From contig NZ_JANHKS010000006.1 of the NCBI RefSeq assembly GCF_028682175.1, positions 1-64,000 on the forward strand: a DNA stretch of 64,000 bases, given 5' to 3'. Both the position numbers and the translations under genes were made by a program. A model generated the notes under the pieces. That model ran no database searches. It was not told the origin of the DNA and saw nothing but the letters and a program-made list of their open reading frames with translations. Positions 39,289 through 49,382 of this stretch are shown here, one piece after another. Numbering within the stretch: the stretch's first letter is position 1; every line of letters starts with the position of its first letter. This DNA is from Pseudomonas putida (GTDB taxonomy: Bacteria; Pseudomonadota; Gammaproteobacteria; Pseudomonadales; Pseudomonadaceae).

Positions 39289-41694
39289 ATGCCTGCACCC
39301 GACTCAACCACCCACCGCTCCCTGACCCTGCCCAACGGCCTGCGGGTGGAGCTGTGCTGTGCGCCGCGCCTGAAGCGTTCTGCAGCGGCACTGCGGGTGG
39401 CGGCGGGCAGCCATGATGTGGCGCCGCAATGGCCAGGGCTGGCGCACTTTCTTGAGCACCTGTTCTTTCTCGGCACGGAGCGATTTCCTGCCGATCAGAA
39501 GCTGATGGCCTATGTTCAGCGTCATGGCGGGCAACTCAACGCCAGCACTCGCGAACGCACCACCGACTTTTTCTTTGAGCTGGCGCCTGCTGCATTCGCC
39601 GGAGGTCTTGCGCGGCTGTGCGAAATGCTCGCGCATCCTCGTATGACGCTGGACGATCAGTTGCGGGAAAGGGAAGTGTTGCACGCAGAGTTCATCGCCT
39701 GGTCCCGGGATGCCGCATCACGGGAACAGCTCAAGCGCTTGCAGCCGCTTTCGCCCCTGCACCCGTTGCGCGGGTTCCACGCCGGAAATCGCTTCAGCTT
39801 GCCGGTCCCGCGTCAGGCGTTTCAGCAGGCGCTGCAGGATTTTTATCGCACCTTCTATCAGGGCGGCCAGATGACCTTGAGCCTGGCCGGGCCGCAGCCG
39901 CTGGATGAGTTGGAGGCTCTGGCGCGGGCCCATGGCGGGTATTTCACAAAGGGCAGTCGGGTGCAGCAACAGATGCCCCCGGCGCTGATGGATGGCCAGC
40001 GCGAATACAAGGCCGATACCGATCAGCTTCAGATTCATCTGATGTTCCCGTGCGAAGGGCTGCCCGAGGGGCACGAACAGGCGGCGGCCTTCCTCTGCAC
40101 CTGGATGAACAATACGCAACCGGGCGGGCTGGTCGCGCAATTGCGGGAGCGGGGGTTGATCGAGTCGCTCAAGGCTCAGGTGGTGTATGAGTTTGCGGGG
40201 CAGGCGTTGCTTGAGATAGATGTCGTTACGTCTGACGTCATCGCGAGCAAGCTCACTCCTACAGGATGTTCGCAATCTTCTGTAGGAGTGAGCTTGCTCG
40301 CGATAGCGTCAGGACGGGCAACACAAATCCAAGGTTTGATACTCAACTGGCTGACATTCTTCAAAACCCACCACCGCAACCTGCTCGGCGAGCACACGCG
40401 GCTGGAACAACGTCGCCTCGCCGTCAGCACCGCCCTGCCCCTGGCCCGACACTACAGCGCCCAGCCAACGGACTTGAACGATAACGCGATCGACGCCCTT
40501 CTCGACCAACTCACAGCTCCGGTCAATTTGCCATCCATGGCCTTGGGCGAGATCAACTGGCGCTTGCCTGAGGCCAACCCGTTCCTGCGCGCGCCATCCA
40601 CGCCGATCAGCACGGCCACTACGCTGCCTGCCATGACCTTCAGCGACGCCCTGCCGATGACCGGCGAGGCCGCCCTCTACCTGCGCTGGACCCTCCCCGC
40701 GCCGCAGCCGATGCTGCACCGAATGCTCAACGACAGCCTCAAGGCCCTGACCGCAGACGCCCAGCAGGCAGGCGTCACGCTGGCATTCACGGCCTACGGC
40801 AACTATTGGCAACTTAAATTGAGTGGCTTGGCCGAACCTGTGCCGGCCGTGCTGGAAAAAGCGCTGCAACTGCTTTCCCGTCCCGATGGGCAAACCCTGG
40901 CGAGATACGGTCAGCCGCTGACAGACCCCGCCCCCATTCCAATCCGTCAGTTGCTCGCCACCCTTGCTGATCACTTTTTGAACAGTACGCTTACCACGGA
41001 AACCAACGACTTGCAGAGCGTCTGGGCCAGCTCGCGCTGGGGCGGTTTTGCCACAGGGGTCGGCACGGCGCTGAATCACACCCTGCAACAGGTGCCCGGC
41101 AAGCCGGATAACGCGCCGATAGAACCGGCTGCCCAGATCCCAGGCCAGCGCTGGCGCAGCGAGCCGTCGGACTCTTCTGAAAATGCTGTGCTGCTTTTTT
41201 ACCCGACGCCTTCGAACAGCATTGAGGATGAGGCCGTCTGGCGATTATTCGCTCATCTGGTTCAGGCCCCTTTCTACCAACGTCTTCGGGTTGAAATGCA
41301 ACTGGGCTACGCAGTTTTCAGCGGTTTCCGACAGATTGCCGGGCAAGGCGGGCTGTTGTTTGGCGTGCAATCTCCCAGCGCCGACGTTGAACAACTGGTC
41401 GGACACACCGAGACATTCCTGCAAACCTTGCCTGAGCTGGTCGCGCAAGCAGACCTGCCTGCGGAGCTCGCAACGCTGGCCGGCCAGACGGACCCTGGCG
41501 CCATGGAAATCCCCGCAGCGGCCGAGCTTCTCTGGCAGGCGCACCTGTGCGGGCACCCCCAGGATTACCTCAAGCGGGTGCAACATTCGTTTGCACATTT
41601 GACCCCAGCGATGCTGCGGGATGCCGCCAGTCGGATAGCGCTACCTCAGAGGGCCCGCCTTTGCCTGGCAAACCGCCCTGACCCACGCGTCTAG
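39289..41694 (+). CDS. pqqF: PQQ biosynthesis M16 metalloprotease PqqF
   Basis: This 801-residue protein belongs to the M16 (inverzincin) peptidases. The zinc motif HFLEHLFFLG is at about residue 48, with the downstream Glu in the following 80 residues. Three further M16-like domains follow. PqqF with its partner trims the modified PqqA peptide to release the cross-linked Glu-Tyr. Residues about 316-342 are encoded by a REP hairpin inserted in frame (see 40229-40314); homologues should lack these. The gene precedes pqqA by 174 bases. Confidence 0.92.
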   Translation: MPAPDSTTHRSLTLPNGLRVELCCAPRLKRSAAALRVAAGSHDVAPQWPGLAHFLEHLFFLGTERFPADQKLMAYVQRHGGQLNASTRERTTDFFFELAPAAFAGGLARLCEMLAHPRMTLDDQLREREVLHAEFIAWSRDAASREQLKRLQPLSPLHPLRGFHAGNRFSLPVPRQAFQQALQDFYRTFYQGGQMTLSLAGPQPLDELEALARAHGGYFTKGSRVQQQMPPALMDGQREYKADTDQLQIHLMFPCEGLPEGHEQAAAFLCTWMNNTQPGGLVAQLRERGLIESLKAQVVYEFAGQALLEIDVVTSDVIASKLTPTGCSQSSVGVSLLAIASGRATQIQGLILNWLTFFKTHHRNLLGEHTRLEQRRLAVSTALPLARHYSAQPTDLNDNAIDALLDQLTAPVNLPSMALGEINWRLPEANPFLRAPSTPISTATTLPAMTFSDALPMTGEAALYLRWTLPAPQPMLHRMLNDSLKALTADAQQAGVTLAFTAYGNYWQLKLSGLAEPVPAVLEKALQLLSRPDGQTLARYGQPLTDPAPIPIRQLLATLADHFLNSTLTTETNDLQSVWASSRWGGFATGVGTALNHTLQQVPGKPDNAPIEPAAQIPGQRWRSEPSDSSENAVLLFYPTPSNSIEDEAVWRLFAHLVQAPFYQRLRVEMQLGYAVFSGFRQIAGQGGLLFGVQSPSADVEQLVGHTETFLQTLPELVAQADLPAELATLAGQTDPGAMEIPAAAELLWQAHLCGHPQDYLKRVQHSFAHLTPAMLRDAASRIALPQRARLCLANRPDPRV
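40229..40314. repeat. REP doublet inside the pqqF reading frame
   Basis: Perfect 25-base inverted arms (40240-40264 and 40280-40304) of the TCGCGAGCAAGCTCACTCC class, with a 15-base loop and flanking GACGTC/GCGTCAG remnants. It is read through in frame, without stop codons, as DVIASKLTPTGC and SVGVSLLAIAS. The same REP class is found between genes at 56929-57019. Confidence 0.93.
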
Positions 41695-41868
41695 CTGGCT
41701 GCAGCGAACCCATCGTTGCCTGATCTGTAAAAATCTTTATCGGATATTTCATCATTGAGCCGGAGTAAATTTTAGTAACATAGCTGCCTAAGCATTTGAA
41801 CGTCTCCTCTCGTAGGTGTACTAAAGATGTACCCACCCACCGTTGCATTAACCCAGAAGGAGTCTTTT

Positions 41869-41940
41869 ATGTGGACTAAACCTGCTTACACTGATCTGCG
41901 CATCGGCTTTGAAGTAACCATGTACTTCGCAAGCCGTTAA
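41869..41940 (+). CDS. pqqA: PQQ precursor peptide PqqA
   Basis: A 23-residue peptide, [20 protein letters not shown] plus ASR. Glu15 and Tyr19, in the EVTMY motif, are the two residues that PqqE cross-links and that end up in pyrroloquinoline quinone. AGAAGGAG lies about ten bases upstream. The codons and spacing match other Pseudomonas pqqA genes. It is followed by a terminator, so it can be transcribed in excess of pqqB-E. Confidence 0.95.
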   Translation: MWTKPAYTDLRIGFEVTMYFASR

Positions 41941-41955
41941 TGTTTGCGCGGTGAC

Positions 41956-41981
41956 AAGCCTCGGTTCGCCGGGGCTTTTTT
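41956..41981 (+). terminator. pqqA-pqqB terminator/attenuator
   Basis: Nine-base stem AAGCCTCGG / CCGGGGCTT (one G-T pair), TTCG tetraloop, then T6. It begins 16 bases after pqqA. Read-through would supply pqqB-E at lower level. Confidence 0.85.
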
Positions 41982-42038
41982 GTTCCAGCACTCAAGATTT
42001 TTCTGGCCCGGCAGGCGGCCAATCGGCACGGAGTACCC

Positions 42039-42950
42039 ATGCAAATCCAGATTCTCGGCTCCGCTGCAGGCGGCGGTTTCCCCCAATGGAACTGCAACTG
42101 CGTCAATTGCGCAGGCTTTCGTGACGGCAGCCTGCGGGCACATGCTCGCACTCAGTCATCCATTGCCCTGTCAGATGACGGCGTGAATTGGGTACTGTGC
42201 AACGCCTCCCCCGACATCCGGGCGCAACTGCAAGGCTTTGCCCCCATGCAGCCCAATCGCGGCCTGCGCGACACCGGCATCAGCGCGATCATCCTGATGG
42301 ACAGCCAGATCGACCACACCACGGGGCTTTTGAGCCTGCGCGAGGGTTGCCCGCATCAGGTGTGGTGTACCGACATGGTCCATGAAGACCTGACCACCGG
42401 CTTCCCGCTGTTCAACATGCTCAAGCACTGGAACGGTGGCCTTGTGTGGAACCGCATCGAACTGCAAGGCAGCTTCGTGATTCCGGCTTGCCCGAACTTG
42501 CGCTTTACGCCGTTTCCTCTGCGTAGCGCGGCGCCACCCTACTCGCCGCACCGATTCGACCCACACCCGGGCGATAACATCGGGCTGATGGTCGAAGACC
42601 TCAGGACCGGCGGCAAGCTGTTCTACGCACCGGGCCTGGGCAAGGTCGATGATGCCCTCATGGAGAAGATGAGCGGCGCCGACTGCTTGCTGGTGGACGG
42701 CACGATGTGGGACGACGACGAGATGAAGCGGCGCGGCGTGGGCACGCGCACCGGGACCGAAATGGGCCATCTGGCGCAGAATGGCCCGGGCGGAATGCTC
42801 GAAGTGCTGGAAAAACTGCCGCGCCAGCGCAAGGTGCTGATCCACATCAACAACACCAACCCGATCCTCGACGAAGACTCGCCCGAGCGCGCGGAACTGG
42901 CCCGCCGCGAAGTCGAAGTGGCTTTCGATGGCATGAGTATCGAGCTTTAA
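42039..42950 (+). CDS. pqqB: PQQ biosynthesis protein PqqB
   Basis: This 303-residue protein has the metallo-beta-lactamase fold. The N-terminus ([22 protein letters not shown]) is unmistakable, and the [11 protein letters not shown] segment replaces the usual HxHxDH, as is normal in PqqB. It is proposed to hydroxylate the tyrosine-derived intermediate. It starts 57 bases after the terminator. Confidence 0.95.
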   Translation: MQIQILGSAAGGGFPQWNCNCVNCAGFRDGSLRAHARTQSSIALSDDGVNWVLCNASPDIRAQLQGFAPMQPNRGLRDTGISAIILMDSQIDHTTGLLSLREGCPHQVWCTDMVHEDLTTGFPLFNMLKHWNGGLVWNRIELQGSFVIPACPNLRFTPFPLRSAAPPYSPHRFDPHPGDNIGLMVEDLRTGGKLFYAPGLGKVDDALMEKMSGADCLLVDGTMWDDDEMKRRGVGTRTGTEMGHLAQNGPGGMLEVLEKLPRQRKVLIHINNTNPILDEDSPERAELARREVEVAFDGMSIEL

Positions 42951-42963
42951 CGACGCGAATAAA

Positions 42964-43054
42964 CTGTGGGAGTGAGCTTGCTCACGAAGGCGTCAGGTCA
43001 GCCAGCCCATTTGGCGCAGGCAGATCGCATTCGTGAGCAAGCTCACTCCCACAG
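42964..43054. repeat. REP doublet between pqqB and pqqC
   Basis: Arms CTGTGGGAGTGAGCTTGCTC... (42964-42988) and its inverse (43030-43054) are 25-base perfect partners. The element sits inside an operon, in the 137-base pqqB-pqqC gap, so it will be part of the mRNA and could alter its stability. Confidence 0.93.
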
Positions 43055-43087
43055 GATCTGCGGAAATTCTTCAGGAAGAGTGACGAC

Positions 43088-43843
43088 ATGAGCGAAAACA
43101 CGCCGCTGTCCCCCGCCGAATTCGAACAGGCCCTGCGTGCCAAGGGCGCGTATTACCACATCTATCACCCGTATCACGTGGCGATGTATGAGGGCCGCGC
43201 CAGTCGCGAGCAGATTCAGGGCTGGGTCGCCAATCGCTTCTATTACCAGGTGAACATTCCCCTGAAAGATGCGGCAATTCTGGCCAACTGTCCGGATCGC
43301 GAGATTCGTCGCGAGTGGATTCAGCGCCTGCTCGACCACGACGGCGCCCCCGGTGAAGACGGCGGCATCGAAGCCTGGTTGCGCCTGGGCCAGGCGGTCG
43401 GTCTGGACCCGGACCAACTGCGCTCGCAGGAACTGGTACTGCCAGGCGTAAGATTCGCTGTCGATGCCTATGTGAATTTCGCTCGCCGCGCCAACTGGCA
43501 GGAAGCGGCCAGCAGCTCCCTTACCGAACTGTTCGCCCCGCAGATCCACCAGTCCCGCCTCGACAGCTGGCCGCAGCATTACCCGTGGATCGACCCGGCC
43601 GGCTACGAATATTTCCGCACCCGCCTGGGCCAGGCTCGACGCGACGTGGAGCATGGTCTGGCGATCACGCTGCAGCACTACACGACCTGGGAAGGCCAGC
43701 AGCGCATGCTGGAAATTCTGCAGTTCAAACTCGACATTTTGTGGAGCATGCTCGATGCCATGAGCATGGCGTACGAGCTGAACCGCCCGCCCTATCACAG
43801 CGTCACTGACCAGCGCGTCTGGCACAAAGGTATCGAGCTATGA
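43088..43843 (+). CDS. pqqC: Pyrroloquinoline-quinone synthase PqqC
   Basis: This 251-residue helical protein has the haem-oxygenase-like TENA fold. It catalyses the last step, ring closure and eight-electron oxidation of AHQQ to PQQ, without cofactor. [30 protein letters not shown] and [17 protein letters not shown] are family signatures. GGAAGAG precedes the ATG; the stop overlaps pqqD. Confidence 0.96.
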   Translation: MSENTPLSPAEFEQALRAKGAYYHIYHPYHVAMYEGRASREQIQGWVANRFYYQVNIPLKDAAILANCPDREIRREWIQRLLDHDGAPGEDGGIEAWLRLGQAVGLDPDQLRSQELVLPGVRFAVDAYVNFARRANWQEAASSSLTELFAPQIHQSRLDSWPQHYPWIDPAGYEYFRTRLGQARRDVEHGLAITLQHYTTWEGQQRMLEILQFKLDILWSMLDAMSMAYELNRPPYHSVTDQRVWHKGIEL

Positions 43844-44115
43844 GCTTCAATCGCGAACACGTCCCCACTTGGCGCCGTGGCTACCGCTTCCAGTTCGAAC
43901 CGGCGCAGAATGGCCATGTGCTGCTCTACCCGGAAGGCATGATCAAGCTCAACGAGAGCGCTGCTGAAATTGGCGGCCTGATCGACGGCAAACGCAGCGT
44001 CGGTGCGATCATCGCCCTGCTGGACGAAAAATTCCCCGGCGTTCCCGAGCTTGGCAGCGATGTCGAGCAATTCATGGAGGTCGCGCGTGCAGAACACTGG
44101 ATCGAGCTTGCCTGA
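43840..44115 (+). CDS. pqqD: PqqA-binding chaperone PqqD
   Basis: This 91-residue protein is the RiPP recognition element that binds PqqA and presents it to PqqE. The fold is recognised by [40 protein letters not shown]. It overlaps pqqC by four bases and pqqE by 29. Confidence 0.95.
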   Translation: MSFNREHVPTWRRGYRFQFEPAQNGHVLLYPEGMIKLNESAAEIGGLIDGKRSVGAIIALLDEKFPGVPELGSDVEQFMEVARAEHWIELA

Positions 44116-45289
44116 CGCTGCAACCCAAGCCCCCGTGTCAGGCGAATCCAAGGTGCACATCCCGCCTACGCCACCGGTCGGGCTGCCGCTGTGGCTGCTC
44201 GCGGAATTGACCTACCGCTGCCCGCTGCAATGTCCGTACTGCTCCAACCCGTTGGACTTCGCCAGGCAAGGGCAGGAGCTGACGACCGAACAGTGGTTCA
44301 AGGTCATGGCCGAAGCCCGGCAAATGGGCGCGGCGCAAATCGGCTTTTCCGGCGGTGAGCCGCTGGTGCGCCAGGATCTCTCGCTATTGATCGCCGAAGC
44401 GCGGCGGCTGGGGTTCTACACCAACCTCATTACCTCCGGCATTGGCCTGACCGAGCAGAAAATCATCGATTTCAAGGAAGCCGGCCTGGACCACATCCAG
44501 ATCAGCTTCCAGGCCAGCGACGAGCAAGTGAACAACATGCTCGCAGGCTCGAAAAAAGCCTTCGCCCAGAAGCTGGAAATGGCCCGTGCAGTGAAAAAAC
44601 ACGGCTATCCGATGGTGCTCAACTTCGTGACCCACCGGCACAATATCGACCGCATCGACAAGATCATCGAGCTGTGTGTGGCGCTGGAGGCGGACTTCGT
44701 CGAATTGGCGACCTGCCAGTTCTACGGCTGGGCGCACCTGAACCGCGTTGGCCTGCTGCCGACCAAGGATCAACTGGTGCGCGCTGAACGCATCACCAAC
44801 GAATACCGGGAGAAGCTTGCCGCCGAGAATCATCCGGTGAAGCTGATTTTCGTCACACCCGACTACTACGAAGAGCGCCCGAAAGCCTGCATGAACGGCT
44901 GGGGCAACCTGTTCCTGACCGTCACGCCGGATGGCACCGCCCTGCCCTGCCACGGCGCGCGGCAGATGCCGATCCAGTTCCCCAATGTGCGTGATCACAG
45001 CATGCAACACATCTGGTATGACTCTTTCGGCTTCAATCGCTTTCGCGGTTACGAATGGATGCCCGAGCCGTGCCGCTCCTGCGATGAAAAGGAAAAAGAC
45101 TTCGGCGGCTGTCGCTGCCAGGCCTTCATGCTCACCGGCGATGCCAGCAACGCAGACCCTGTGTGCAGCAAATCACAGCACCACGGGCTGATCACCCAAG
45201 CCCGCGACGAAGCCGAGTATGCTAGCCAGACCATCGAGCAACTGGCTTTTCGCAATGAACGAAACTCACGGCTCATCGCCAAATCCTGA
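44087..45289 (+). CDS. pqqE: PqqA peptide cyclase PqqE (radical SAM)
   Basis: This 400-residue radical SAM-SPASM enzyme joins Glu and Tyr of PqqA. The radical SAM cluster motif is CPLQCPYC (about residue 45). The SPASM cysteines are in the C-terminal region ([19 protein letters not shown]). I used the GTG at 44087, which has GGAGG six bases upstream inside pqqD; an ATG at 44003 would add 28 implausible residues. The first 25 residues are longer than in some homologues. Confidence 0.93.
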   Translation: MQNTGSSLPDAATQAPVSGESKVHIPPTPPVGLPLWLLAELTYRCPLQCPYCSNPLDFARQGQELTTEQWFKVMAEARQMGAAQIGFSGGEPLVRQDLSLLIAEARRLGFYTNLITSGIGLTEQKIIDFKEAGLDHIQISFQASDEQVNNMLAGSKKAFAQKLEMARAVKKHGYPMVLNFVTHRHNIDRIDKIIELCVALEADFVELATCQFYGWAHLNRVGLLPTKDQLVRAERITNEYREKLAAENHPVKLIFVTPDYYEERPKACMNGWGNLFLTVTPDGTALPCHGARQMPIQFPNVRDHSMQHIWYDSFGFNRFRGYEWMPEPCRSCDEKEKDFGGCRCQAFMLTGDASNADPVCSKSQHHGLITQARDEAEYASQTIEQLAFRNERNSRLIAKS

Positions 45290-47081
45290 TCTGTTCTCTG
45301 CCGCCCAGGCTGTGGCGGCAGGCGTCGATTTCTCCGAGCTGAGCGTCAGCGCCGCCGGCCTCTTCTGGATCGAATTTCGCCCGCAGGATGCGGCCTCGCG
45401 CATCTGGCGCTGGAGCAACGGCCTCACCGCCTGCCTGACGCCCGAAGGTTTCAGCGTCCGCACCCGGGTCTACGAGTACGGCGGCGGGTCGTTCTGCCTG
45501 ACTGACGACGCGCTGGTGTTCGTGAACGAGGCCGACCAGCAGCTCTACCTCCAGCCGTTTGACTCCATCACCCCGCAGCCACTGACCCAGGGTGACAGAC
45601 GCTTTGCCGACCTGAGCGTTGCCCGTGGCCAGGTGTTCGCCGTGGAAGAGGATCAGGACACGCACCGTCTGGTGAGCATTGACCTGGCAGATGGCAGGCG
45701 TGAAGTACTGGCCGAGGGCGCGGACTTTTATGCGGCACCCACCCTGAGCCCCGATGGCGAGCGGCTGGTGTGGATCGAGTGGTGGCGCCCGCACCAGCCC
45801 TGGACTTCGACGCGGCTGTTGAGTGTCGAGCGTCTGGCTGATGGTACGTGGGGACGCGCGCACTGCCTGGCGGGCGGGCTGGGGCTCGAAGCGTTGCAGC
45901 AACCGCGTTTCGACGAGCAAGGCACGCTGTATTGCATTACCGACCGGGGCGGGTTCTGGCAGCCTTGGGTCGAGACACTGGACGGCTTCAAGGCCCTGCC
46001 CGCCGCCAAGGCCGATCACGCGGGCGCTCCTTGGCAGATGGGCGCTTCGAGCTGGCTGCCGACTGGTGATAATGGTTACCTGGCCACTTGGTCGGAGAAT
46101 GGCGTTGGTGTGCTTGGCCTGCACAGGACTGACGGCTCGGTGGACGATTTCAGCAGCGATTACAGCCGTTTTCGTAGCCTGGCGATGGATGACCAGTACA
46201 TCTACTGCATCGCTGCGTCGGCAGTCAGCCTTGCGGCCGTGATCGCCATCAATCGACAGGACAAAACCGTCCAGTTGCTGGCAGGCGGTGTCACGCCCCT
46301 GCCCGCCGAGCGTATCAGCCGCCCGCAGACCCTGCGCTATCCAAGCGGCTCGGGCGAGGCACACGGCTACTTCTATCCGGTCATGAACGGCGACGCGAAA
46401 CCGCCACTGGTGGTGTTCGTCCATGGCGGGCCGACCTCAGCCTGCTACCCGGTGCTGGACCCGCGCATCCAGTTCTGGACCCAGCGCGGGTTTGCCGTGG
46501 CCGACCTCAACTATCGCGGCAGCACCGGTTACGGCCGGGCGTATCGGCAGGCGCTGTTTCTGGAGTGGGGCGCGGTGGACGTCGAAGACGCCTGCGCCGT
46601 GGTCGGGCATCTAGCCGAACGCGGGCTGATCGACCCGAACAAGGCCTTTATCCGTGGCAGCAGCGCGGGTGGATACACGACGCTCTGTGCGCTGGCGTTC
46701 AAGGATGTGTTTCGTGCAGGTGCCAGCCTGTATGGCGTGAGCGATCCGCTGGCTCTGGCCGAAGCGACCCACAAGTTCGAGGCGGATTATCTGGACTGGC
46801 TGATCGGCGATCCGGACATCGACATGGCGCGCTACAAAGAACGCACGCCGCTGTTACATGCTGACAGAATCAAGGTGCCGGTGATCTTCTTTCAGGGCGA
46901 GCTGGACGCGGTGGTGGTCCCCGCCCAGACCCGCGACATGCTCGACGCGCTGAGGGAACGGGGCATTCCGTCAGAAGGCCACTTTTACCCTGAAGAACGC
47001 CACGGTTTCCGCAAGGCCGAGAACCTTGCCCATGCGCTGGAAAGCGAATGGGCGTTTTATCGCAAGGTGATCGACAGCTGA
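45255..47081 (+). CDS. S9-family prolyl oligopeptidase of the PQQ cluster
   Basis: This 608-residue protein has an N-terminal beta-propeller-like region (to about residue 350) and an alpha/beta hydrolase domain. The serine nucleophile is in [10 protein letters not shown] (about residue 473), the aspartate in [10 protein letters not shown] and the histidine in YPEERHGF. It corresponds to the peptidase called PqqM or PqqH in Pseudomonas PQQ clusters, thought to help degrade the processed precursor. It overlaps pqqE by 35 bases, so it is co-transcribed. Confidence 0.88.
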   Translation: MNETHGSSPNPDLFSAAQAVAAGVDFSELSVSAAGLFWIEFRPQDAASRIWRWSNGLTACLTPEGFSVRTRVYEYGGGSFCLTDDALVFVNEADQQLYLQPFDSITPQPLTQGDRRFADLSVARGQVFAVEEDQDTHRLVSIDLADGRREVLAEGADFYAAPTLSPDGERLVWIEWWRPHQPWTSTRLLSVERLADGTWGRAHCLAGGLGLEALQQPRFDEQGTLYCITDRGGFWQPWVETLDGFKALPAAKADHAGAPWQMGASSWLPTGDNGYLATWSENGVGVLGLHRTDGSVDDFSSDYSRFRSLAMDDQYIYCIAASAVSLAAVIAINRQDKTVQLLAGGVTPLPAERISRPQTLRYPSGSGEAHGYFYPVMNGDAKPPLVVFVHGGPTSACYPVLDPRIQFWTQRGFAVADLNYRGSTGYGRAYRQALFLEWGAVDVEDACAVVGHLAERGLIDPNKAFIRGSSAGGYTTLCALAFKDVFRAGASLYGVSDPLALAEATHKFEADYLDWLIGDPDIDMARYKERTPLLHADRIKVPVIFFQGELDAVVVPAQTRDMLDALRERGIPSEGHFYPEERHGFRKAENLAHALESEWAFYRKVIDS

Positions 47082-47091
47082 GAAACCCGGA

Positions 47092-47265
47092 CCGTAGCAG
47101 TCCGGCTTGCCGGCGTGGCGGATTCAAGATCGCTCCCGCCGGCAAGCCGTGCTGCTACGAAGCGTTCGCCGAAAATCTCTGAATGATCACCTCTCACCCC
47201 GTAGCAGTCCGGCTTGCCGGCGTGGCGGATTTAAAATCGCAATCGCTGGCAAGCCGGATGAAGAC
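47092..47265. repeat. Two REP copies after the PQQ operon
   Basis: A complete doublet (GTAGCAGTCCGGCTTGCCGGCGTGGCGG at 47094, inverse ending near 47160) is followed by a second copy from 47200 whose right arm is degenerate (GCTGGCAAGCCGGATG). Similar to the array at 30215-30590. Confidence 0.85.
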
Positions 47266-47286
47266 AGGGAAATCCAGGCGACGCTC

Positions 47287-47448
47287 TTACTTACGGCTGG
47301 CAATGATGTAGACCGCGTGGATGATCCCCGGGAAATAACCCAGCAGCGTCAGCAGAATATTCAGCCAGAACGCACCGCCGAATCCGACTTGCAGGAACAC
47401 GCCCAGGGGTGGCAGCAGGATGGCGACGATGATGCGAATGATGTCCAT
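47287..47448 (-). CDS. Pmp3/YqaE-type small membrane protein
   Basis: This 53-residue protein is almost entirely two membrane helices (IIRIIVAILLPPLGVFLQ and FWLNILLTLLGYFPGIIHAVYII), with the family signature LLPPLGVFLQVGFGGAFWLNILLTLLGY. Pmp3/YqaE proteins affect membrane potential and salt tolerance in other organisms. The ATG at 47448 follows GGAGCTTCACCC. An upstream in-frame codon is not needed. Confidence 0.92.
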   Translation of the reverse strand: MDIIRIIVAILLPPLGVFLQVGFGGAFWLNILLTLLGYFPGIIHAVYIIASRK

Positions 47449-47621
47449 GGGTGAAGCTCCTGATCGATAAGAGGCCTGTATGGCCCACACAGCTAATCGA
47501 CCCTGGCGCGTTGGCGGGGTTCAACATCGCATGTCATCAAGCCATCACCCCGGAAAAAAAGCGCCCCGCTCCCAGAGATCCGGTGCGGGGCGAGGCGTAC
47601 AAAACGCAAGACGGTATTCGG

Positions 47622-48338
47622 TTATGCAAACAGGCCGTGCAAAGCCTGGATATACGGCGCTGCCTTGGGTTGAGGTCTGGGCGCGGGCCTTGGCGCATGG
47701 TGGGAAACCGGCTCCGGCACAAAGCCTGGCAACCTGTCGAGATCAGCCGTGCAGGCATGGCCGCGCACCAGCAACGCCGCGCTGCGGGGGCTGCAATTGG
47801 AATGGTCGCCCAGCACCACGATATCGGCGCTGATGCCATAGGCCTCTTCGCACAGCAACCCGCCCTGCTGCCCGGTCGAGCCACGGGCATCATTGAGAAT
47901 CAGCAGGATGTTCAGCTCGTGGCACAGCGTGGCCACACCTTGCACATAAGCCTGAAAGGCAGGTGTCACGACGCTCTGCCCCTGGAACGGCTCAAGCACG
48001 ATGGCAACAGTGGCGGAATCGACAGCCGCATCCACCGCAGCCAGGTCATTGAACGGCACCTTAAAACAGTCCGAAACCATCGACTCGATCAGCCCGTCGA
48101 AGCGTCCGCCGCTGGCGAGGACCACGCCACACTTGCCGCGCCGATGCCGCTCACCCCATTTGCGGGCCAGCGTCATCGCTCCCGCACAAGCGTCGGATTC
48201 ACTGGCGAACAGGCCGGCTTCGTCACAGCCGGTGCGAAGGCGCAGACGCTGCAGAGGCGATAGAAGCGAGTGACCCAAACCCTGATCCGGATTTTTCGCT
48301 TTACCTATGTAAACACCCTTGGCACCAGCACTTGTCAT
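47622..48338 (-). CDS. Class III aminotransferase-like protein lacking catalytic residues
   Basis: This 238-residue protein aligns by eye to the central part of acetylornithine-type class III aminotransferases: TLARKWGERH, VPFNDLAAVDAAV, VAIVLEPFQGQSVVTP, LCHELNILLILND, GLLCEEAYGISADIVVLGD. The PLP residues are gone: the usual DEVQTG is NDARGS, the lysine motif TLAK is VLGD, and FHG is RFDG. The N-terminal 80 or so and most C-terminal residues of a normal 400-residue enzyme are absent, and the C-terminus is Pro- and Arg-rich. It may be a pseudoenzyme or a decaying gene with an intact frame. Divergent from the LysR gene. Confidence 0.65.
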   Translation of the reverse strand: MTSAGAKGVYIGKAKNPDQGLGHSLLSPLQRLRLRTGCDEAGLFASESDACAGAMTLARKWGERHRRGKCGVVLASGGRFDGLIESMVSDCFKVPFNDLAAVDAAVDSATVAIVLEPFQGQSVVTPAFQAYVQGVATLCHELNILLILNDARGSTGQQGGLLCEEAYGISADIVVLGDHSNCSPRSAALLVRGHACTADLDRLPGFVPEPVSHHAPRPAPRPQPKAAPYIQALHGLFA

Positions 48339-48440
48339 CGCGTGTTATCGCTCTGTAACCCTCGTGAGTTGCGCGTAGACTAAGGGCCATCAGCCGAAAC
48401 GACCATTTCGATTTTCCAGCCATTTCGATAAGTATTGCTT

Positions 48441-49349
48441 ATGGATTTCCGCCAACTGCGTTATTTCGTCGCGGTCTATGAAGAAGGCCATGTAGGACGC
48501 GCTGCCGAGCGCCTTTCGCTCTCTCAGCCTGCACTCTCCCAGCAGATCCGCCTGCTTGAACACAGCCTTGACGTCAGCCTCTTCGAACGCAGCAGCAAAC
48601 GCCTGCTGCCGACGCTGGCCGCGCACACCCTCTACAACCACGCGGTGCCGCTGCTCGAAGGCATGCAGCGGGCGCGGGATGCGCTGCGCAACTTCAAGGG
48701 TCAGTCGCAGCGCACCCTGGCCATCGGGGTGATGCAGACCGTGCATTCAAGTCTGGTGCCACAGATGCTCGAACACGTGCGCAAGGCCCAGCCGCATCTG
48801 GTGGTGCAGATCTATGAATTGAGCGCGATGGAGATCGAGCGCCGCCTGCTCAACGGCTCGCTCGACATCGGCATCAGTTACCTGCCGCCGCGTCAGCCGG
48901 GTTTGCACGGCATGCTGCTGTACGAAGACGAACTCAAGCTGGTCATCCCGGCCAGTCATCCGCTGCGTGAATTCAAGAAGGTGTCGATGAGCCAGGCGGC
49001 GGAGATGCCGATGCTGTTGCTGGGCGAAGAGTTTCAGGTGCGGCAGATCTGGCAGAGCCAGCTGGCCAACCTCGGTCGCCGCCCCCATGTGCAGGCCGAG
49101 CTGAACAACATGGCGGGCATTCTCGACAGCCTCACCCACATGAAGCTTGCGACGGTGTTGCCCGGGCGGGCGCAGAATATTCAGGAAGATGTCGAGCTGT
49201 TGTGGAAGCCGTTGAGCGAACCGCGGGTGCCGCTGCAGATTGGCCTGGTGTATCGGGATGCACAAAGACAGCAGGCGACTCTGGAGTTGCTCAAGTCGGT
49301 GCTCGATGAGGTGGAGAATCCCAAACCCCCACCGTTTGCAGGGACGTGA
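48441..49349 (+). CDS. LysR-family transcriptional regulator
   Basis: This 302-residue protein has the LysR HTH (MDFRQLRYFVAVYEEGHVGRAAERLSLSQPALSQQIRLLE) and a type 2 periplasmic-binding-like effector domain. The CynR/CbbR-like group is the nearest I recognise. Upstream, CCATTTCGAT occurs twice (48403-48412, 48420-48429), 17 bases apart, and could be its own operator. The divergent aminotransferase-like gene is the obvious candidate target. Confidence 0.9.
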   Translation: MDFRQLRYFVAVYEEGHVGRAAERLSLSQPALSQQIRLLEHSLDVSLFERSSKRLLPTLAAHTLYNHAVPLLEGMQRARDALRNFKGQSQRTLAIGVMQTVHSSLVPQMLEHVRKAQPHLVVQIYELSAMEIERRLLNGSLDIGISYLPPRQPGLHGMLLYEDELKLVIPASHPLREFKKVSMSQAAEMPMLLLGEEFQVRQIWQSQLANLGRRPHVQAELNNMAGILDSLTHMKLATVLPGRAQNIQEDVELLWKPLSEPRVPLQIGLVYRDAQRQQATLELLKSVLDEVENPKPPPFAGT

Positions 49350-49382
49350 GCAGAGGCGAGGATTTGCAGGGCGCAGATAAAA

